A DNA stretch of 64,000 bases from contig CM035151.1 of the NCBI GenBank assembly GCA_020205615.1, positions 17,896,322 through 17,960,321 on the forward strand. The letters are read 5' to 3'. How positions within the stretch are numbered: position 1 is the stretch's first letter; every line of letters starts with the position of its first letter. Shown piece after piece: positions 35,997 to 47,892 of this stretch. Source of the stretch: Panax quinquefolius (taxonomy: Eukaryota > Streptophyta > Magnoliopsida > Apiales > Araliaceae). The translations under genes and the position numbers were made by a program. The notes under the pieces are model-generated. The model did no database searches, was not told where the DNA came from, and saw only the letters and a program-made list of their open reading frames with translations.

Positions 35997-38377
35997 TGTG
36001 ACGCCCCCAAAATTAGGTATACGCCACCCATCTTGGGTGGCCACTTACATAGTACATAAATTCAAATACAACTTACTAACCTAACTGTCGTGTACAATAC
36101 GACATAAACTGTGAGTTTGAATACAAATATTGTCTACTAGATATTATACAAACTCAAAAGGAGTCCTCGTTACATTTATTGTAACACTATTTCACAGAAT
36201 AGTGAGGACTACTAATGCTATCCTTTGGACCATTACTCCGTTCCTCGACTCGTCCCAGCTATGTTCTCATTTCCTGAAGAGAACAGTGAAAGAAAGGGTG
36301 AGCTCAACTAGCCCGAGAAGAAATATTATGACTAAGATAATCTTGAATAAATTATCATTAGCCTTCAACAAGTGTTAACTTCGATAAAATACAATAGACA
36401 ACCGGTTTAAGCTGCGGTGGAATATGCAATCCATTAAAAGAGTCAAGTAGAGAATAAAATCTACTATCTTTTAGGTTTTAAAAGGTTTTCATCAATTTTT
36501 TATCATTTGAGACTCGACTTAATAAATAAACCACCACATCTAATCATCCCCGTACCCACGGTCGAGGATTTTCATCAAATTATCAATGGTCGTGACTATC
36601 TTAGAATCACCCCCTGGTCATAATCATACCAAAAACTATCCATCAACGCATTACAGACCTTTGAGGACTTTTATCACATCATTTATAACAAGCCATGATT
36701 ATACCGAATGATCCACAGGTCATAATCATACTAAGTTCATCTATGCGCGTAAGCCAAAGATAACATAATATATCATGAGGATGATGACAATGACATAATA
36801 ATTCAATAAAACAAGTTCAAGAATTATTTTATCCAGAATTAAGTAACGTTCAAATTGTCAACAAGATCTTTATTTTGTATAGTAAAATTCAAGAATGATC
36901 GGAAGAATATTTCCATGAAAAGAATCTTTGGATGAAAGCCTTGAAATATCAAGGATATTCTACTAATTTCATGGAGTATAGAAGTCAAAGTTTTAACCAT
37001 TTGGGTATAATAAAGAATGGAATAACAAAAGAAATCACCGTGCATGCGGTGCCGCGCCAAACGAGTTATTTCAACGAGAATAATAATAACGGAACCGGTC
37101 GGGTGAAATTCACGCAAGCAGGATGATGATCCAAAGAATAATAAATGCGGAATAATAAACAATGGAACCCGGTCGGTGTAAAACATGCAGACGAGGATAT
37201 TCCAATGAGAATAATAAAGAATGGAATAATGAGAAGAAGATCACCAAGTATAGGGATTAAGCGCATTATTTGGTTATTCCAACAGAATAAATAAGGATGA
37301 AATAACATAAGGATTTCACAGTATAGGGTGGTATGCCGCATATACTGAGTTATGTATAGGGTATACCACTTTTACTGAGTTATTCAGCGAGAATAATAAT
37401 GAATGGAATAATGAGAGGTTCTCTTCGTGAATACAAGCGAATAATATCCCTACGAATTTACAACAAATAATACCCATTACCGTAGTAAAAGACTTTGGAT
37501 ATCAAAGTAGTGAAGTACCGAATACTCTTCTTCTTTCTCTCTATAGATTTTCTCTCTATAGCTTCTCTCTATAATTTCTCTCTAGAGTTTCAAATTGAAT
37601 TCGTAAGAAAATAATGAAGGAATGAGCTTTATTTATAGGAAAATAGAATGCATAGTAATTAATCCATGAACCGTCCAGATTGATTTACTTTAAATCGGCG
37701 GTCCATATTTAAAGCAAAATCTTTTAAATAAAATATAATATATTCTATTTATATAAAAACATTTTACTATACAAACACTATGCAACACTATGCAAAACAC
37801 TATGCAAAATACTATGCAACACTATGCATAATAAAATATAATATATTCTATTTATAGAATAACTTTAATAAAGTATTATGTTTTATATAAAAGATGTTTT
37901 CTCATTTTATTACGTTAATAATACGAATAAAACAAAAGCGTCATTATCGTTATAATAATTCATATTATTAATCGTGATAATGGAATCAAACCGAGTGACT
38001 TCTCACATAAGCATCAATAATCAATACTGGTATGCTTTACTATGCAACCACACGTATTCGTACTTTACTACTAGAGTAGTTCAACAAGATCAACCGGTAA
38101 AAGCGCCGCCAGATTATTTCAATAAAAAATATTTTTGCGTTTTCTCAATCAAACAATAATTTTGTTGTTAGGGTCCACCAATGATTGAGCCGTTATACGA
38201 ATATTCCTGCTAAACAAGAATATTCCCGACCAATCGAATATAATATAACCACTTGCATACTTTGCAAAATTTATAAATACTACCCACAACTATAATATTA
38301 TCTCAAATTCACACCATAATATTAAAAATTATTTCGATAAAATTTAAATCATTATTTATAAAATCTGGGGTCTCACA
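35997..38377 (-). repeat. 3' LTR of the 35997-44496 element
   Basis: TGTGACGCCCCC to GGGGTCTCACA. TATA (minus strand) is at 37630-37637, with an ACTATGCAA repeat array at 37766-37830 about 130 bp transcriptionally upstream of it. It is closely similar to 42052-44496 and 58656-61005. Differences are mainly small indels at CG and CAG/CTG sites. The ORFs at 36130, 36839, 36932, 37066 and 37974 do not keep a conserved frame between copies. Confidence 0.9.
37766..37830 (-). repeat. ACTATGCAA tandem array in U3
   Basis: Six 10-12 bp units (ACTATGCAAAAC and shorter), bracketed on both sides by an ATAAAATATAATATATTCTA direct repeat. Copies are at 43884-43949 (six units) and 60398-60452 (five units). 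Position upstream of the TATA box suggests a promoter or enhancer role. Confidence 0.6.
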
Positions 38378-38470
38378 ATCTCCCCTCCTTATGGAATTTC
38401 AGACTCGAAATTAGGGTACGTACCTGGTATGATAAAGAGTTAAGGATACCTTGAATACCTTTATCGTTAA
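38378..38470 (-). pseudogene. PPT and pol 3' tail remnant
   Basis: The PPT complement is at 38378-38391. The minus strand upstream of it reads PGTY, then PNFES, matching the PGTYVNFEDE end of the tail at 48510-48550. Only the last 25-30 codons remain, out of frame. Confidence 0.6.
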
Positions 38471-40715
38471 AAATATTAAATTCATCTTCGCAATCCGGCC
38501 AAAGATATTCATTAACAATTCATCTTTGCACTACAGGCTAAAGATATACAACTGTAAAACCAATACAAACTTAATTATACATCTGTCGTGTAACATACGA
38601 AAATACATAAACTGAGAGTTCTAATAGGAATATTGTCATTTAGACAATATCCATACTCAAGGAGTCCTCATTATATTTATTGTCACACTATTTAACAGAA
38701 TAGTGAGGACTACTAATGCTATCTTGGGACCATCACTGCGTTTCCCAGACTCGTCCCCTATATATATTCTCATTTTTCAAGAGAAAACGGTGAAAGAAAG
38801 GGTGAGCTCCACTAGCCCAGTAAGAAATATTATGACTAAGATAATGCATAATAAATTATCATTAGCCTTCAACAGTGTTAAACTGATAAAATACAATAGA
38901 CAACGGTTTAACTAAGCTGCGTGAATATGTAATCCATTAAAAGAGTCAAGTAGAAAATAAAATCTACTATCTTTTAGGTTTTAAAAGGTTTTCATCAATT
39001 TTTATCGCTGAGACTCAGCTTAATAGTATCACGTCCACAAATTATCTATGCACCACTGGCCAAAGATATTCGTGTTTTCAATTACGGTCATGATTATACC
39101 GAATAATCCTTGGTCATAATCATACCAAGTCTATCAATGCACTACTGACCAAAGATGACTTTTACCACATCCATGAATTAATATTTCATTCTTTCGAGAC
39201 TCAAATTTCAATAATTAATCCATATCATCGAATCATCCCCCTTACTACGGGCCGTGGATATTCATTAATATCACGACCACGAATTATCCATGCACTACGA
39301 CCAAAGATAATCGTGTATTCATTAGTATCACGACCACAAATTATCCATGCACTACTACCAAAGATAATTGTGTATTCATTAATATCCGACCACTACAAAT
39401 TATCCATGCACTACTACCAAAGATAATCGTGTATTCATTAGTATCACGACCACAAATTATCCATGCACTACTACTAAAGATAATTGTGTATTCAATTACT
39501 GGTTATGATTATACCAAACAATCCTGGGTCATAATCATACCAAGTCCATCTATGCACTTCTGAGCCACGAGATGACTTTCAACATAATATAAACGTGAGG
39601 ATAATGATATAAAGAATCAATCAAATGAGATAAAGGATAAATATTAAACATTTATAATATAATTTATCCAGGATTCAAGAATATCCCCATGTTATCAATC
39701 ACTTAATAATCTCATAATCTAATATCATTAATATTATAACAATATTTTAATCACTTCTTAAATTTATAAACAATTTATCTCAATTGTTTACGCTTTACCA
39801 TATAATGCATTTAATCATTCAAAAATGCCATACTCATAAGATATCATCACCAATTATCAAATCCCTCATCAAAAAAAAATATGCATATACTCTATATAGG
39901 ATTCTCTAGCCATAAAATCCTATTTTTAACTTTGTTACTTCACATAACATATTTAACTCATATGTTCGTAACTAAACTATTTTCATGAAAAAATACCAAA
40001 TCAGTCCCAAAAATATTTCTTTTCTGGGATTTAGCATAATATAGTCCCATAATGAAAATATATTTTTCTCAGAATTTTTAAAATTCATTTACTATTTTTC
40101 AAAAATCAATTTCTAATTAATTCCTTAAGAAATTAGCTACCTCAAGTTTAACTCCAAAAATTCCCAAATCTTGGCAGGACTTTACACATGTTAATGTGAG
40201 CCTCCAGTTTAAATTTCATGGTCATCGGAGTTATAGAACTCCGGATATAGCATTTTTCGTCGGAAAAACCTAAATATTGAAATAGTCATAACTTGCTCAT
40301 TTTAAGTCATAATGAACTCATTTTTGGACAGGAGGTACATTATACCATATACTTCCATGTCCCAAAAGGCCAGAATTTTTCTCATAATTTAAGTGGCCGA
40401 AACAGCCCCTCTAAAATCATGGCAGCAGCTTTTTCGGTTTTTGCAGCTTTGCACTCCTTTGCTAAAATCATTCCACACAAAAATCTACAACACCTTTTCC
40501 AGTAATTCCACTTTGATTAGTTAGGTAACTCATAGATCTAACTCTAGGACTTGACCACACTCAAAAATTCAAAATATAATAGGAGATATGGTCAATTGAA
40601 TTTCATGTTACGTTTTTCACCAAAATCTGATTTTCAACCCTTTGTGATTTCTAAGAAACTTTCATGTTTTCACATAATAACCACATAACTCATCATAACA
40701 CTTACTAATACTTCA
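38471..40715 (-). other. LTR-like block captured inside the element
   Basis: This 2.2-kb block has no coding signal. Its parts match LTR DNA: 38520-39000 resembles 36070-36500, and 39960-40710 follows 4980-5720 of the 4.1-kb LTR closely. It carries a four-unit 57-bp repeat at 39264-39495. It has no TG...CA ends or target duplication, so it is part of the element's interior. The counterpart is at about 61085-63365. Confidence 0.7.
39264..39495. repeat. 57-bp tandem repeat, 4 units
   Basis: Units contain TCACGACCACAAATTATCCA then GCACTACTACCAAAGATAAT. The counterpart at 61494-62174 has 12 units. Confidence 0.8.
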
Positions 40716-41160
40716 TATACCCATGATTTTCATTAGTCCAATGCTTTTATTATGACTTTCATCATAATCTCGTATGCAGATCCTTTTAGTTGATTGAAAT
40801 TTTGAGGGTTTAAGAAATGTTTTTGTCTTTGGGGTCAATACAAAATTCGATTTCACGTTCTAGGGTAGGCTAGGAAGTCTTCAAGAATACGCCAAGAAAT
40901 TAGTTAATGATAGAAATATCATTCAAAGCTATTACTCTCATCTAAAGAGACTTGGATAAGACGTCACATTAATACAAACTGTGACTTTATCCCTTAACCC
41001 GGATAGCACCTCACAATGATACCTATCAACTTGCCATCTTCAGTCACGACATCGCCTACAGAAAGTCTGGCTTCGGTGCATTCCATACAAGGAAGTCAAC
41101 AACGAAAGGATCGGGGCTCTTTACTTATGGCTTGATATGACAATGATTGACTTTAGTGGT
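40716..41160 (-). other. Interior stretch of unknown nature
   Basis: Shared with 63370-63840 but not found in the LTRs or in the pol of the coding element. The minus strand has short broken frames (for example RLSVGDVVTEDGKLIGIIV) but no recognised domain. It lies where the protease-RT linker would be expected. Confidence 0.4.
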
Positions 41161-41470
41161 TTGATTACTTTGAATTCGCATGAAAGCAAACAACCTTACT
41201 AAAATCATGATGAGTATTTAGCCAATCGATTTCTAAAGTCACATCAAAGACAAATATTTTCAAAGAGATAAGATCGACAGGTAACGTGAAAGTGTTTATT
41301 TGAATCAAACAAGATTTAAAAATAGTAGCGGTAACGAAGGCTCCTACTAATGAAGTTTCAACCAATAAGTCAAAGTCTAACTTCTCCGGAGTCAAATTTA
41401 AACGTTGAACGCAAACAAGAGATATAAAATAATGGGTAGAACCTGTATCTTATAAGGTATAGACTTCGTA
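41161..41470 (-). pseudogene. Aspartic protease remnant
   Basis: The minus strand reads EVYTL, a stop, then DTGSTHYFIS (41400-41460), followed by TPEKLDFDLLVETSL ... FDVTLEIDWLNTHH at 41165-41395. This parallels the protease at 24250-24586. The stop before the D-T-G and a frame change disable it. The rest of pol downstream is absent. Confidence 0.75.
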
Positions 41471-41895
41471 ATTTATAATTAACTAACTTGTGCTAACTTC
41501 GTTCGGTTTACTCGCTTTTTGAGAAGTCATGAAAAATGCACTTCCTAAAACCAACGACTTTGTTTTGTCCATATCCACCTTTAGTGCCACCGTCCCAGCT
41601 AGACTTGACTTTGGTGCACAACAAAATTGGGCTAAATGACCTTCTCTTCTTGTAATTTCCACTTCTATTATCTTTGCCATGATTACCACCGAAGTGGTTA
41701 CCATTCTTGGCATGATAATTTCTCCCACGATGGTTATCATTATTACGATGGCCGTTGCCACCAAAGATGATTATTATCGTGTTGTTGGTCGTTACCTTTT
41801 GTTTGAAATTTGAATCAACACTCTCATGTGCTTCATTGCTTATCTCAAAGCATTTTCGGATGCCATTCTCAAACACTTTGTCACAAAACAAGGGT
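41471..41895 (-). pseudogene. Gag C-terminal remnant
   Basis: Two overlapping minus-strand frames (41508-41891 and 41483-41764) contain FEISNEAHESVDSNFKQK and NHGKDNRSGNYKKRRSF, matching the basic stretch before the zinc knuckles of the coding element (about 23830-23950). The knuckles and the capsid domain are not recognisable. Confidence 0.55.
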
Positions 41896-42033
41896 TAATT
41901 GACATATCACATATTATCCTATACTACCGACCGACCAATTAAATACCAAATAAATTTAGGTAGGTCATACTAAGAAAGGAATTCGTCTCTCCCTCCTAGT
42001 TCTTATCTCACATCTCGGCCGAGGATCATATCC

Positions 42034-42050
42034 CTAAGCTCGATACCAAT
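42034..42050 (-). other. Primer-binding site
   Basis: The minus strand reads TTGGTATCGAGCTTAGG beside the 5' LTR edge at 42052, identical to the site at 22854-22869. Confidence 0.8.
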
Positions 42051-42051
42051 T

Positions 42052-44496
42052 GTGGCGCCCCAAAATTAGGTATACGCCACCCATCTTAGGTCGCCACTTA
42101 CATGGTACATAAATTCAAATATAACTTACTAACCTAAGCTGCCGTGTATGCAATACGACATAAAGCGTGAGTTTGAATACAAATATTGTCTACTAGATAT
42201 TATACAAACTCAAAAGGAGTCCTCGTTACAACTATTATCACACTATTTCACGCGAATAATGAGGACTACTAATGCTATCCTCTCGGACCATTACTCCGTT
42301 CCCCGACTCGTCCCGGCTATGTTCTCATTTCAGAAGAGAACACGGTGAAAGAAAGGGTGAGCTCAACTAGCCCAAGAAGAAATATTATGACTAAGATAAT
42401 CTTTGAATAAATTATCATTAGCCTTCAACAAAGTGTTAAACCGATAAAATACAATAGACAACCAGTTTAACTGCAGTGGAATAAGCAATCCATTAAAAGA
42501 GTCAAGTAGAGAATAAAGTCTACTATCTTTTAGGTTTTAAAAGGTTTTCATCAATTTTTATCGCTGAGACTCAGCTTAATAAATAAACCACCACATCTAA
42601 TCATCCCTGTACCACGGTCAAGGATTTTCATCAAATTATCAATGGTCATGACTATACCGAATCACCCACGGTCATAATCATACCAAAAACTATCCATCAA
42701 CGCATTACATGTGCCATCGAGGACTTTTGTCACATCATTTATATCAAGTCATGATTATAATAGAATGATCCTCGGTCATAATCATACTAAGTTCATCTAT
42801 GCACGTAAGTCAAAGATAACATAATATAACATGAGGATGATGACAATGACATAATAATTCAATAAAACAAGTTCAAGAATTATTTAATTCATGAATTATT
42901 AACGCGTCAAATTGTCAATATGATCTTTGTTTCGTAGAGTAAAATTCAAAATGATCGGAAGAATATTTTCATGAAAAGATATCTTTGGATGAAACGCAAA
43001 TATCAAGGATATTCTACTAATTTCATGGAGTATAGAAGTTTAAGTTTTAACCATTTGGGTATAATAAAGAATGGAATAACAAAAGAAATCTCCATGCATG
43101 CGGTATTACAGATGTATAAAAGTTATTCCAATGAAGAATAATAATAACGGAACGAGTCAGTCGTGAAATTCACAAGCGACAGGATGATCCAATGTAATAA
43201 TAAATCTTTGAATAATAAACAATGGAATCAGTCAAGGTAAAAAACACACGCATGTGATATTCCAATGAATAATAAATGCGGAATAATAAACAACGGAACC
43301 AGATCCGATGTAAAACACATGCATGTGATATTCCAATAGAATAATAAAGAATGGAATAATGTAAGAAGATCACCAAGTATAGGGATTTAGCATATCTGAG
43401 TTATTCAACAGAATAAATAAGGATGAAATAACATAAGGATTTCACCAAGTATAGGGTATGTCCGCATATACGAGGTTATGTATAGGGTATACCACTTTTA
43501 CAAAAGTTATTCCAATGTATAATAATGAATGGAATAACAGAGGTTCTCTTCATGAATACAAACGAATAATATCCCTTACTGGTACAACAAATAATACCCA
43601 CTTCTTAGTAAAAGACTTTGGATATCAAAGTTGTGAAGTGCGAATACTCTTCTTCTTTCTCTCTATAGATTTTCTCTATATAGCTTTCTCTATAATTTCC
43701 TCTGTAGTTTCAGGTTAATTCGTAAGAAAATAATGAAGGAATGAGCTTATTTATAGGAAAATAGAATGCATAGTAATTAATCCATGAGCGGTCCAGATTG
43801 ATTTACTTTAATCTGACGGTCCATATTTAAAGCAAAATCTTTTAAATAAAATATAATATATTCTATTTATATAAAAACATTTTACTATGCAAACATTATG
43901 CAACACTATGCAAAACACTATGCAAAATACTATGCAACACTATGCATAATAAAATATAATATATTCTATTTATAGAATAACTTTAATAAAGTATTATGTT
44001 TTATATAAAAGATGTTTCGTTTTATTACGTTAATAATACTGAATAAAACAAAACGTCATTATCGTTATAATAATTCATATTATTAATCGACAATAATGGA
44101 ATCAAACCGGTGACTTCTCACATAAGCATCGATAATCAATACCGCAAGTGCTACTTATGCAACCACACCACGTATCGATTGTTTTACTACTGAGTAGTTC
44201 AACAAAGATCAGCGGTAAAACTTCCGCCGTTATTTCAATAAAATATTTTTGTCGTTTTCTCAATCCGGACAATAATTTCGTAATAGGGTCCACCAATGAT
44301 TGAGTAGTTGTCACGAATATCCTCGCTAAAACAAGAATATTCCCCCACCAATCGAATATAATATAACCACTTGCATACTTTTGCAAAATTTATAAATACT
44401 ACCCACAACTATAATATTATCTCAAATTCACACCATAATATTAAAAATTATTTCGACAAAATTTAAATCTTTATTGATAAAATCTGGGGTCTCACA
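42052..44496 (-). repeat. 5' LTR of the 35997-44496 element
   Basis: TGTGGCGCCCC to GGGGTCTCACA. TATA (minus) is at 43748-43755 and the ACTATGCAA array at 43884-43949. The first C of the end motif differs from the 3' LTR (TGTGGCG against TGTGACG), as also in the two LTRs of the 2958-13447 element. Confidence 0.9.
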
Positions 44497-47323
44497 AAAA
44501 TTATATAGGTAGTGCGCGTAGATATACTCAATAAGTGGATGTGCACAACCCTGTCTTATGATGACACGAGGTTGTATGCCTTTAGACATCTTGTATGATA
44601 GTGGCAAAACACCCTTCCAACGTTGGGTTTGCCTCACCCTATTTGATTCTCCAAATATAACTACTAAATGATGACCACCGTTCTATTCCCCTCTGTTACC
44701 CCGCTCGATTCCAACTACACTCTTATTACCTGAAAGGAATTGTGAAGCAAAAGGGTGAGCATAACAAGCTCAGTAAAGAATATCATGACTAAAGATAAAT
44801 AAATTATCAATAGCCTTCAACAGTAATAAATCAGAGATTTAGTACATATGGTAGATGATAAAATTTTTCAACCATAGTTGCAGCGGAACGAGCAATCCAT
44901 TAGAAGAGTCAAATAGACCATAACATCTATTATCTTCTCCATGTTAAAAGTCCACCAACAATGTTTTATCCCTGTAACATCAATTAACAATTCCTATCCA
45001 TAATCACATGTATAACTCATAATCGTAATTATAGTTCTAAATTCCTTTTCTCATCCAGAACAAAGATAATTTTCATCACCTGAAACATCAAAGATCATGG
45101 TTATACCAAATCACAGTTCATATTCATAATCATACTAATAAATTTATCTTTGCACTACGGGCCAAAGATATTCATCAACAAGTCATCTTTGCACTACATG
45201 CCAATGATATTCATCAACAGTTCATCTCTGTACTACAGGCCAAAGATATTCAATATCTCAAAGAAATATATAATCATTTCAGAATTTATATAAACCATAA
45301 TTATAACTATGTTGATCAATTCACCTTTGCACTTAAGCTAAAAATATTCAATTGTAAATTCAATGGTCATGATCATACTAGTCATAATTCATCTTTGCAC
45401 TACTGGCCAAAGAGAACCCATAGTCATGATCATACCAATAATCTACCATCTTTACACTCAAGTCAAAAGAAATTCCATCACTAGGGTTATAAAAATGTTA
45501 TATATGATAATAAAAACAATATGATCAACAACTGCATTTATTTTCAAGAGCAACAATCATAAATCAATGATAATTTAATTAGGAAAAAAGAAACTAATTT
45601 TTGTCGTGAGCAATTTAGTGAATAGTAACTCATGAATAGTAACTCGTGAATAAGAACTCATGAATAGTAACTCATGAATAAGAATCGTGAATAATTATTC
45701 AGATTTGTACATAAGTGCACAGATATCGTAAATAATGTCATATCGTAAATAGTTCCATATACATGAATAGTCTTGATACGTGAATAGTAACCCCGACTCA
45801 AAAGGTAGAAATTCCACAATAAGATCCATACCAATATGTCAAGATAATGATATTGAAAGAATAACATCATTATGAAGAATATAACATCCCTTAATATCCC
45901 TTACTATCCCTTACTATCTCTTACCTCATCGGTCAGAAGTTTCCTTCGGTACATACTATATCGGATATGAATCAAGGAAACTTCTGCACCGATGAATAAA
46001 GAACTCACCAAGTATCTAAATACTCACAAAATACACTCGATAATCTATAGAGAAAAAGAGAGAAAACTTATGAATTCTGGTGTGATTTTCAATTCTAACT
46101 TAGCCCTCTATTTATAGGAAAATGTTAGCACGCCGAAGCAGACTTGACATGCTACCTGATGGCTTTATCTGCTACTATTCCACCCACCAAAAATCAGCCA
46201 TCTTCCCCAACAATGAAAAGTGGGGCCCACCCATTTCTAGAATTTTCCACCAAAATTATTTATAAACCTAATTTTTGAATCAGTCACCTCTTAAAATTCA
46301 TAACAAATCATTCGTTCATTTTTAACAGTTCAAAATTTGTGAACATATACTCAACTTATATATGTATAACATATCCAAAAATCATAACGATCCAACGGTC
46401 AGATTAAAAATTATAAGTCACACAATAAAGCTGTAAGAACACTGATTTGATCTTTTAATACCTCCAATCCGACAAAATACTGATAAAATTTCTCAACATT
46501 AATTCCTTCATTTATAAATACATAAATAAATCCATCATTTATATCCACATCAAATAATTATTTCATTATCATATAAATCAATAATTAATTATTCACAAAT
46601 AATATTACAGAATCACAATAATGACAACTGGGTAGTTCTCAGGAAGAGGGGCTTTCAGATAAGGATTTCTCTTCTTGGACGACAATTAGGTGACCAAACC
46701 TCTCCTTGACAGAACTTTCTAGACATTGCCAATAATGCTATCTAATAATATTATTCAAATAATATGAATTATTGATCCGATAATGGAGATATCTTGTCTT
46801 GATGACAATTATTGAAACAACAATAATATTAAATATCAACGCAACAATTATTGATTCAATAAAATATTGATAAAGAATTACCGTAACAATTATTGAGTAA
46901 AGGTCTTCTCATGTAAGAATCAATAATTGAAAAATAATCGCAATACTGGTAATGTATTGTTTAACCACGCCAGACATCGTGTATTTTAACCACCGTGTAT
47001 TCCAACAAGTGTTATTCAGAATAACAACGCCGTTATTTATAAAAACTCAAATTTGTCGTTTTCTTCATCCAGTGAGTTATTACGTTATGGGGCCCATAAA
47101 TGGTCGCTACCGGCGCATTGCGAATATTCTCCGACAGCAAGAATATTCCACTACCAAACGAATATTCCCCGACAACAATGAGTATTTTATAACCACTTGC
47201 GTATTTTGAAAAAATTTCATATATCACCCTTAATTTTAACTTTTTTATCAATTTAACCATTTACTGAATTGTAATTATAAGAAAAATTGAATACTTTTAT
47301 TTCATAAAATTCGGGGTCTTACA

Positions 47324-47598
47324 ATATGTACGTAATTAAAACCCTTTATCATTCTACTTGTTATAATGTGATTACCTCCTCAAGAAGGAATCTCCCGTGC
47401 TCTCTCCCCTTTCCCTTCTTCTCTTCTCCCGTGAACCATTTCTCCTCCATGAGCATTGCCTATATAAGGCAATGATACTGAAGAAAATAAGTGAACTTCT
47501 CTCAATTGTTTCTCTATCTTTATCTCTTATTTATTCTCTCTAAATTTATGCAATAATTATAAGAGTATCTTTCTACACTTTGTTAAAGTTTTATAACA
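47324..47598 (+). repeat. 3' part of a Ty1/copia 5' LTR
   Basis: Pyrimidine-rich U5-like sequence with a TATATAAGG box at 47461-47469. It ends at about TTATAACA (47598), followed by CGTTATCAGCACGAAG, a junction typical of plant copia elements (…ACACGTTATCAGCACGA). The upstream part is displaced by the 33916-47323 insertion. Confidence 0.65.
47461..47469 (+). promoter_or_regulatory. Copia LTR TATA box in a palindrome
   Basis: TATATAAGG lies between CATTGCC (47453-47459) and GGCAATG (47467-47473), so the promoter box sits in the loop of a 7-bp stem. Confidence 0.6.
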
Positions 47599-47892
47599 CG
47601 TTATCAGCACGAAGCTCTAACCAACTAAGACGGTAAAATTAAAATCTTGCAATTTATTATTATACTATCGGTTTGTCTATGCCACCAATAATATAATTTT
47701 ATTCTTACAATTGGCTTGGCTTTGCCGCCTAATATATTTTTTAACTGCCAAATTATATTTTTATTTTATTGTCCATTCTTAAATTATGTTTTTTACAGTG
47801 GTACCATCTATCCTTATTGATCTTACAAGATTTGGTGGGAACATTTTTACCACTCAATAGGAGACTCATTTCGGCACATGTTCTGACCATAC
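47599..47892 (+). other. Copia PBS and leader
   Basis: CGTTATCAGCACGAAG at 47599-47614 is the putative PBS. AT-rich leader follows and breaks off near 47893, where gypsy RNase H sequence begins. Copia gag and protease, normally about 1.2 kb, are missing. Confidence 0.55.

Larger units (their letters stand above)
35997..44496 (-). mobile_element. Complete two-LTR non-autonomous chromovirus derivative
   Basis: LTRs lie at 35997-38377 and 42052-44496 (2.38 and 2.44 kb). AAAAT at 35992-35996 and at 44497-44501 is an exact target duplication. On the minus strand it has PBS, leader, decayed gag and protease, then a large non-coding block related to other LTRs, a short pol tail and PPT. RT, RNase H and integrase are missing, so it depended on another element for movement. 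The same organisation recurs at 58656-64000, so the structure was transposed as a unit rather than arising in place. Confidence 0.9.
33916..47323 (-). mobile_element. Rearranged solo gypsy-type LTR with nested element
   Basis: A minus-strand LTR starts with a diverged TATGACAACCCC and ends GGGGTCTTACA at 47323. The flanks are ATATG at 33911-33915 and 47324-47328. It is not simple: a first partial copy (33916 to about 35608) stops after AATGGAG, and a second copy restarts at CTACAACTTTATTAC and runs on (35608-35996, 44497-47323). The first copy also lacks about 1 kb at 34358 that the second retains. TATA boxes are at 34927-34934 and 46109-46116. The 35997-44496 element is inserted in the second copy. 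Confidence 0.8.
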
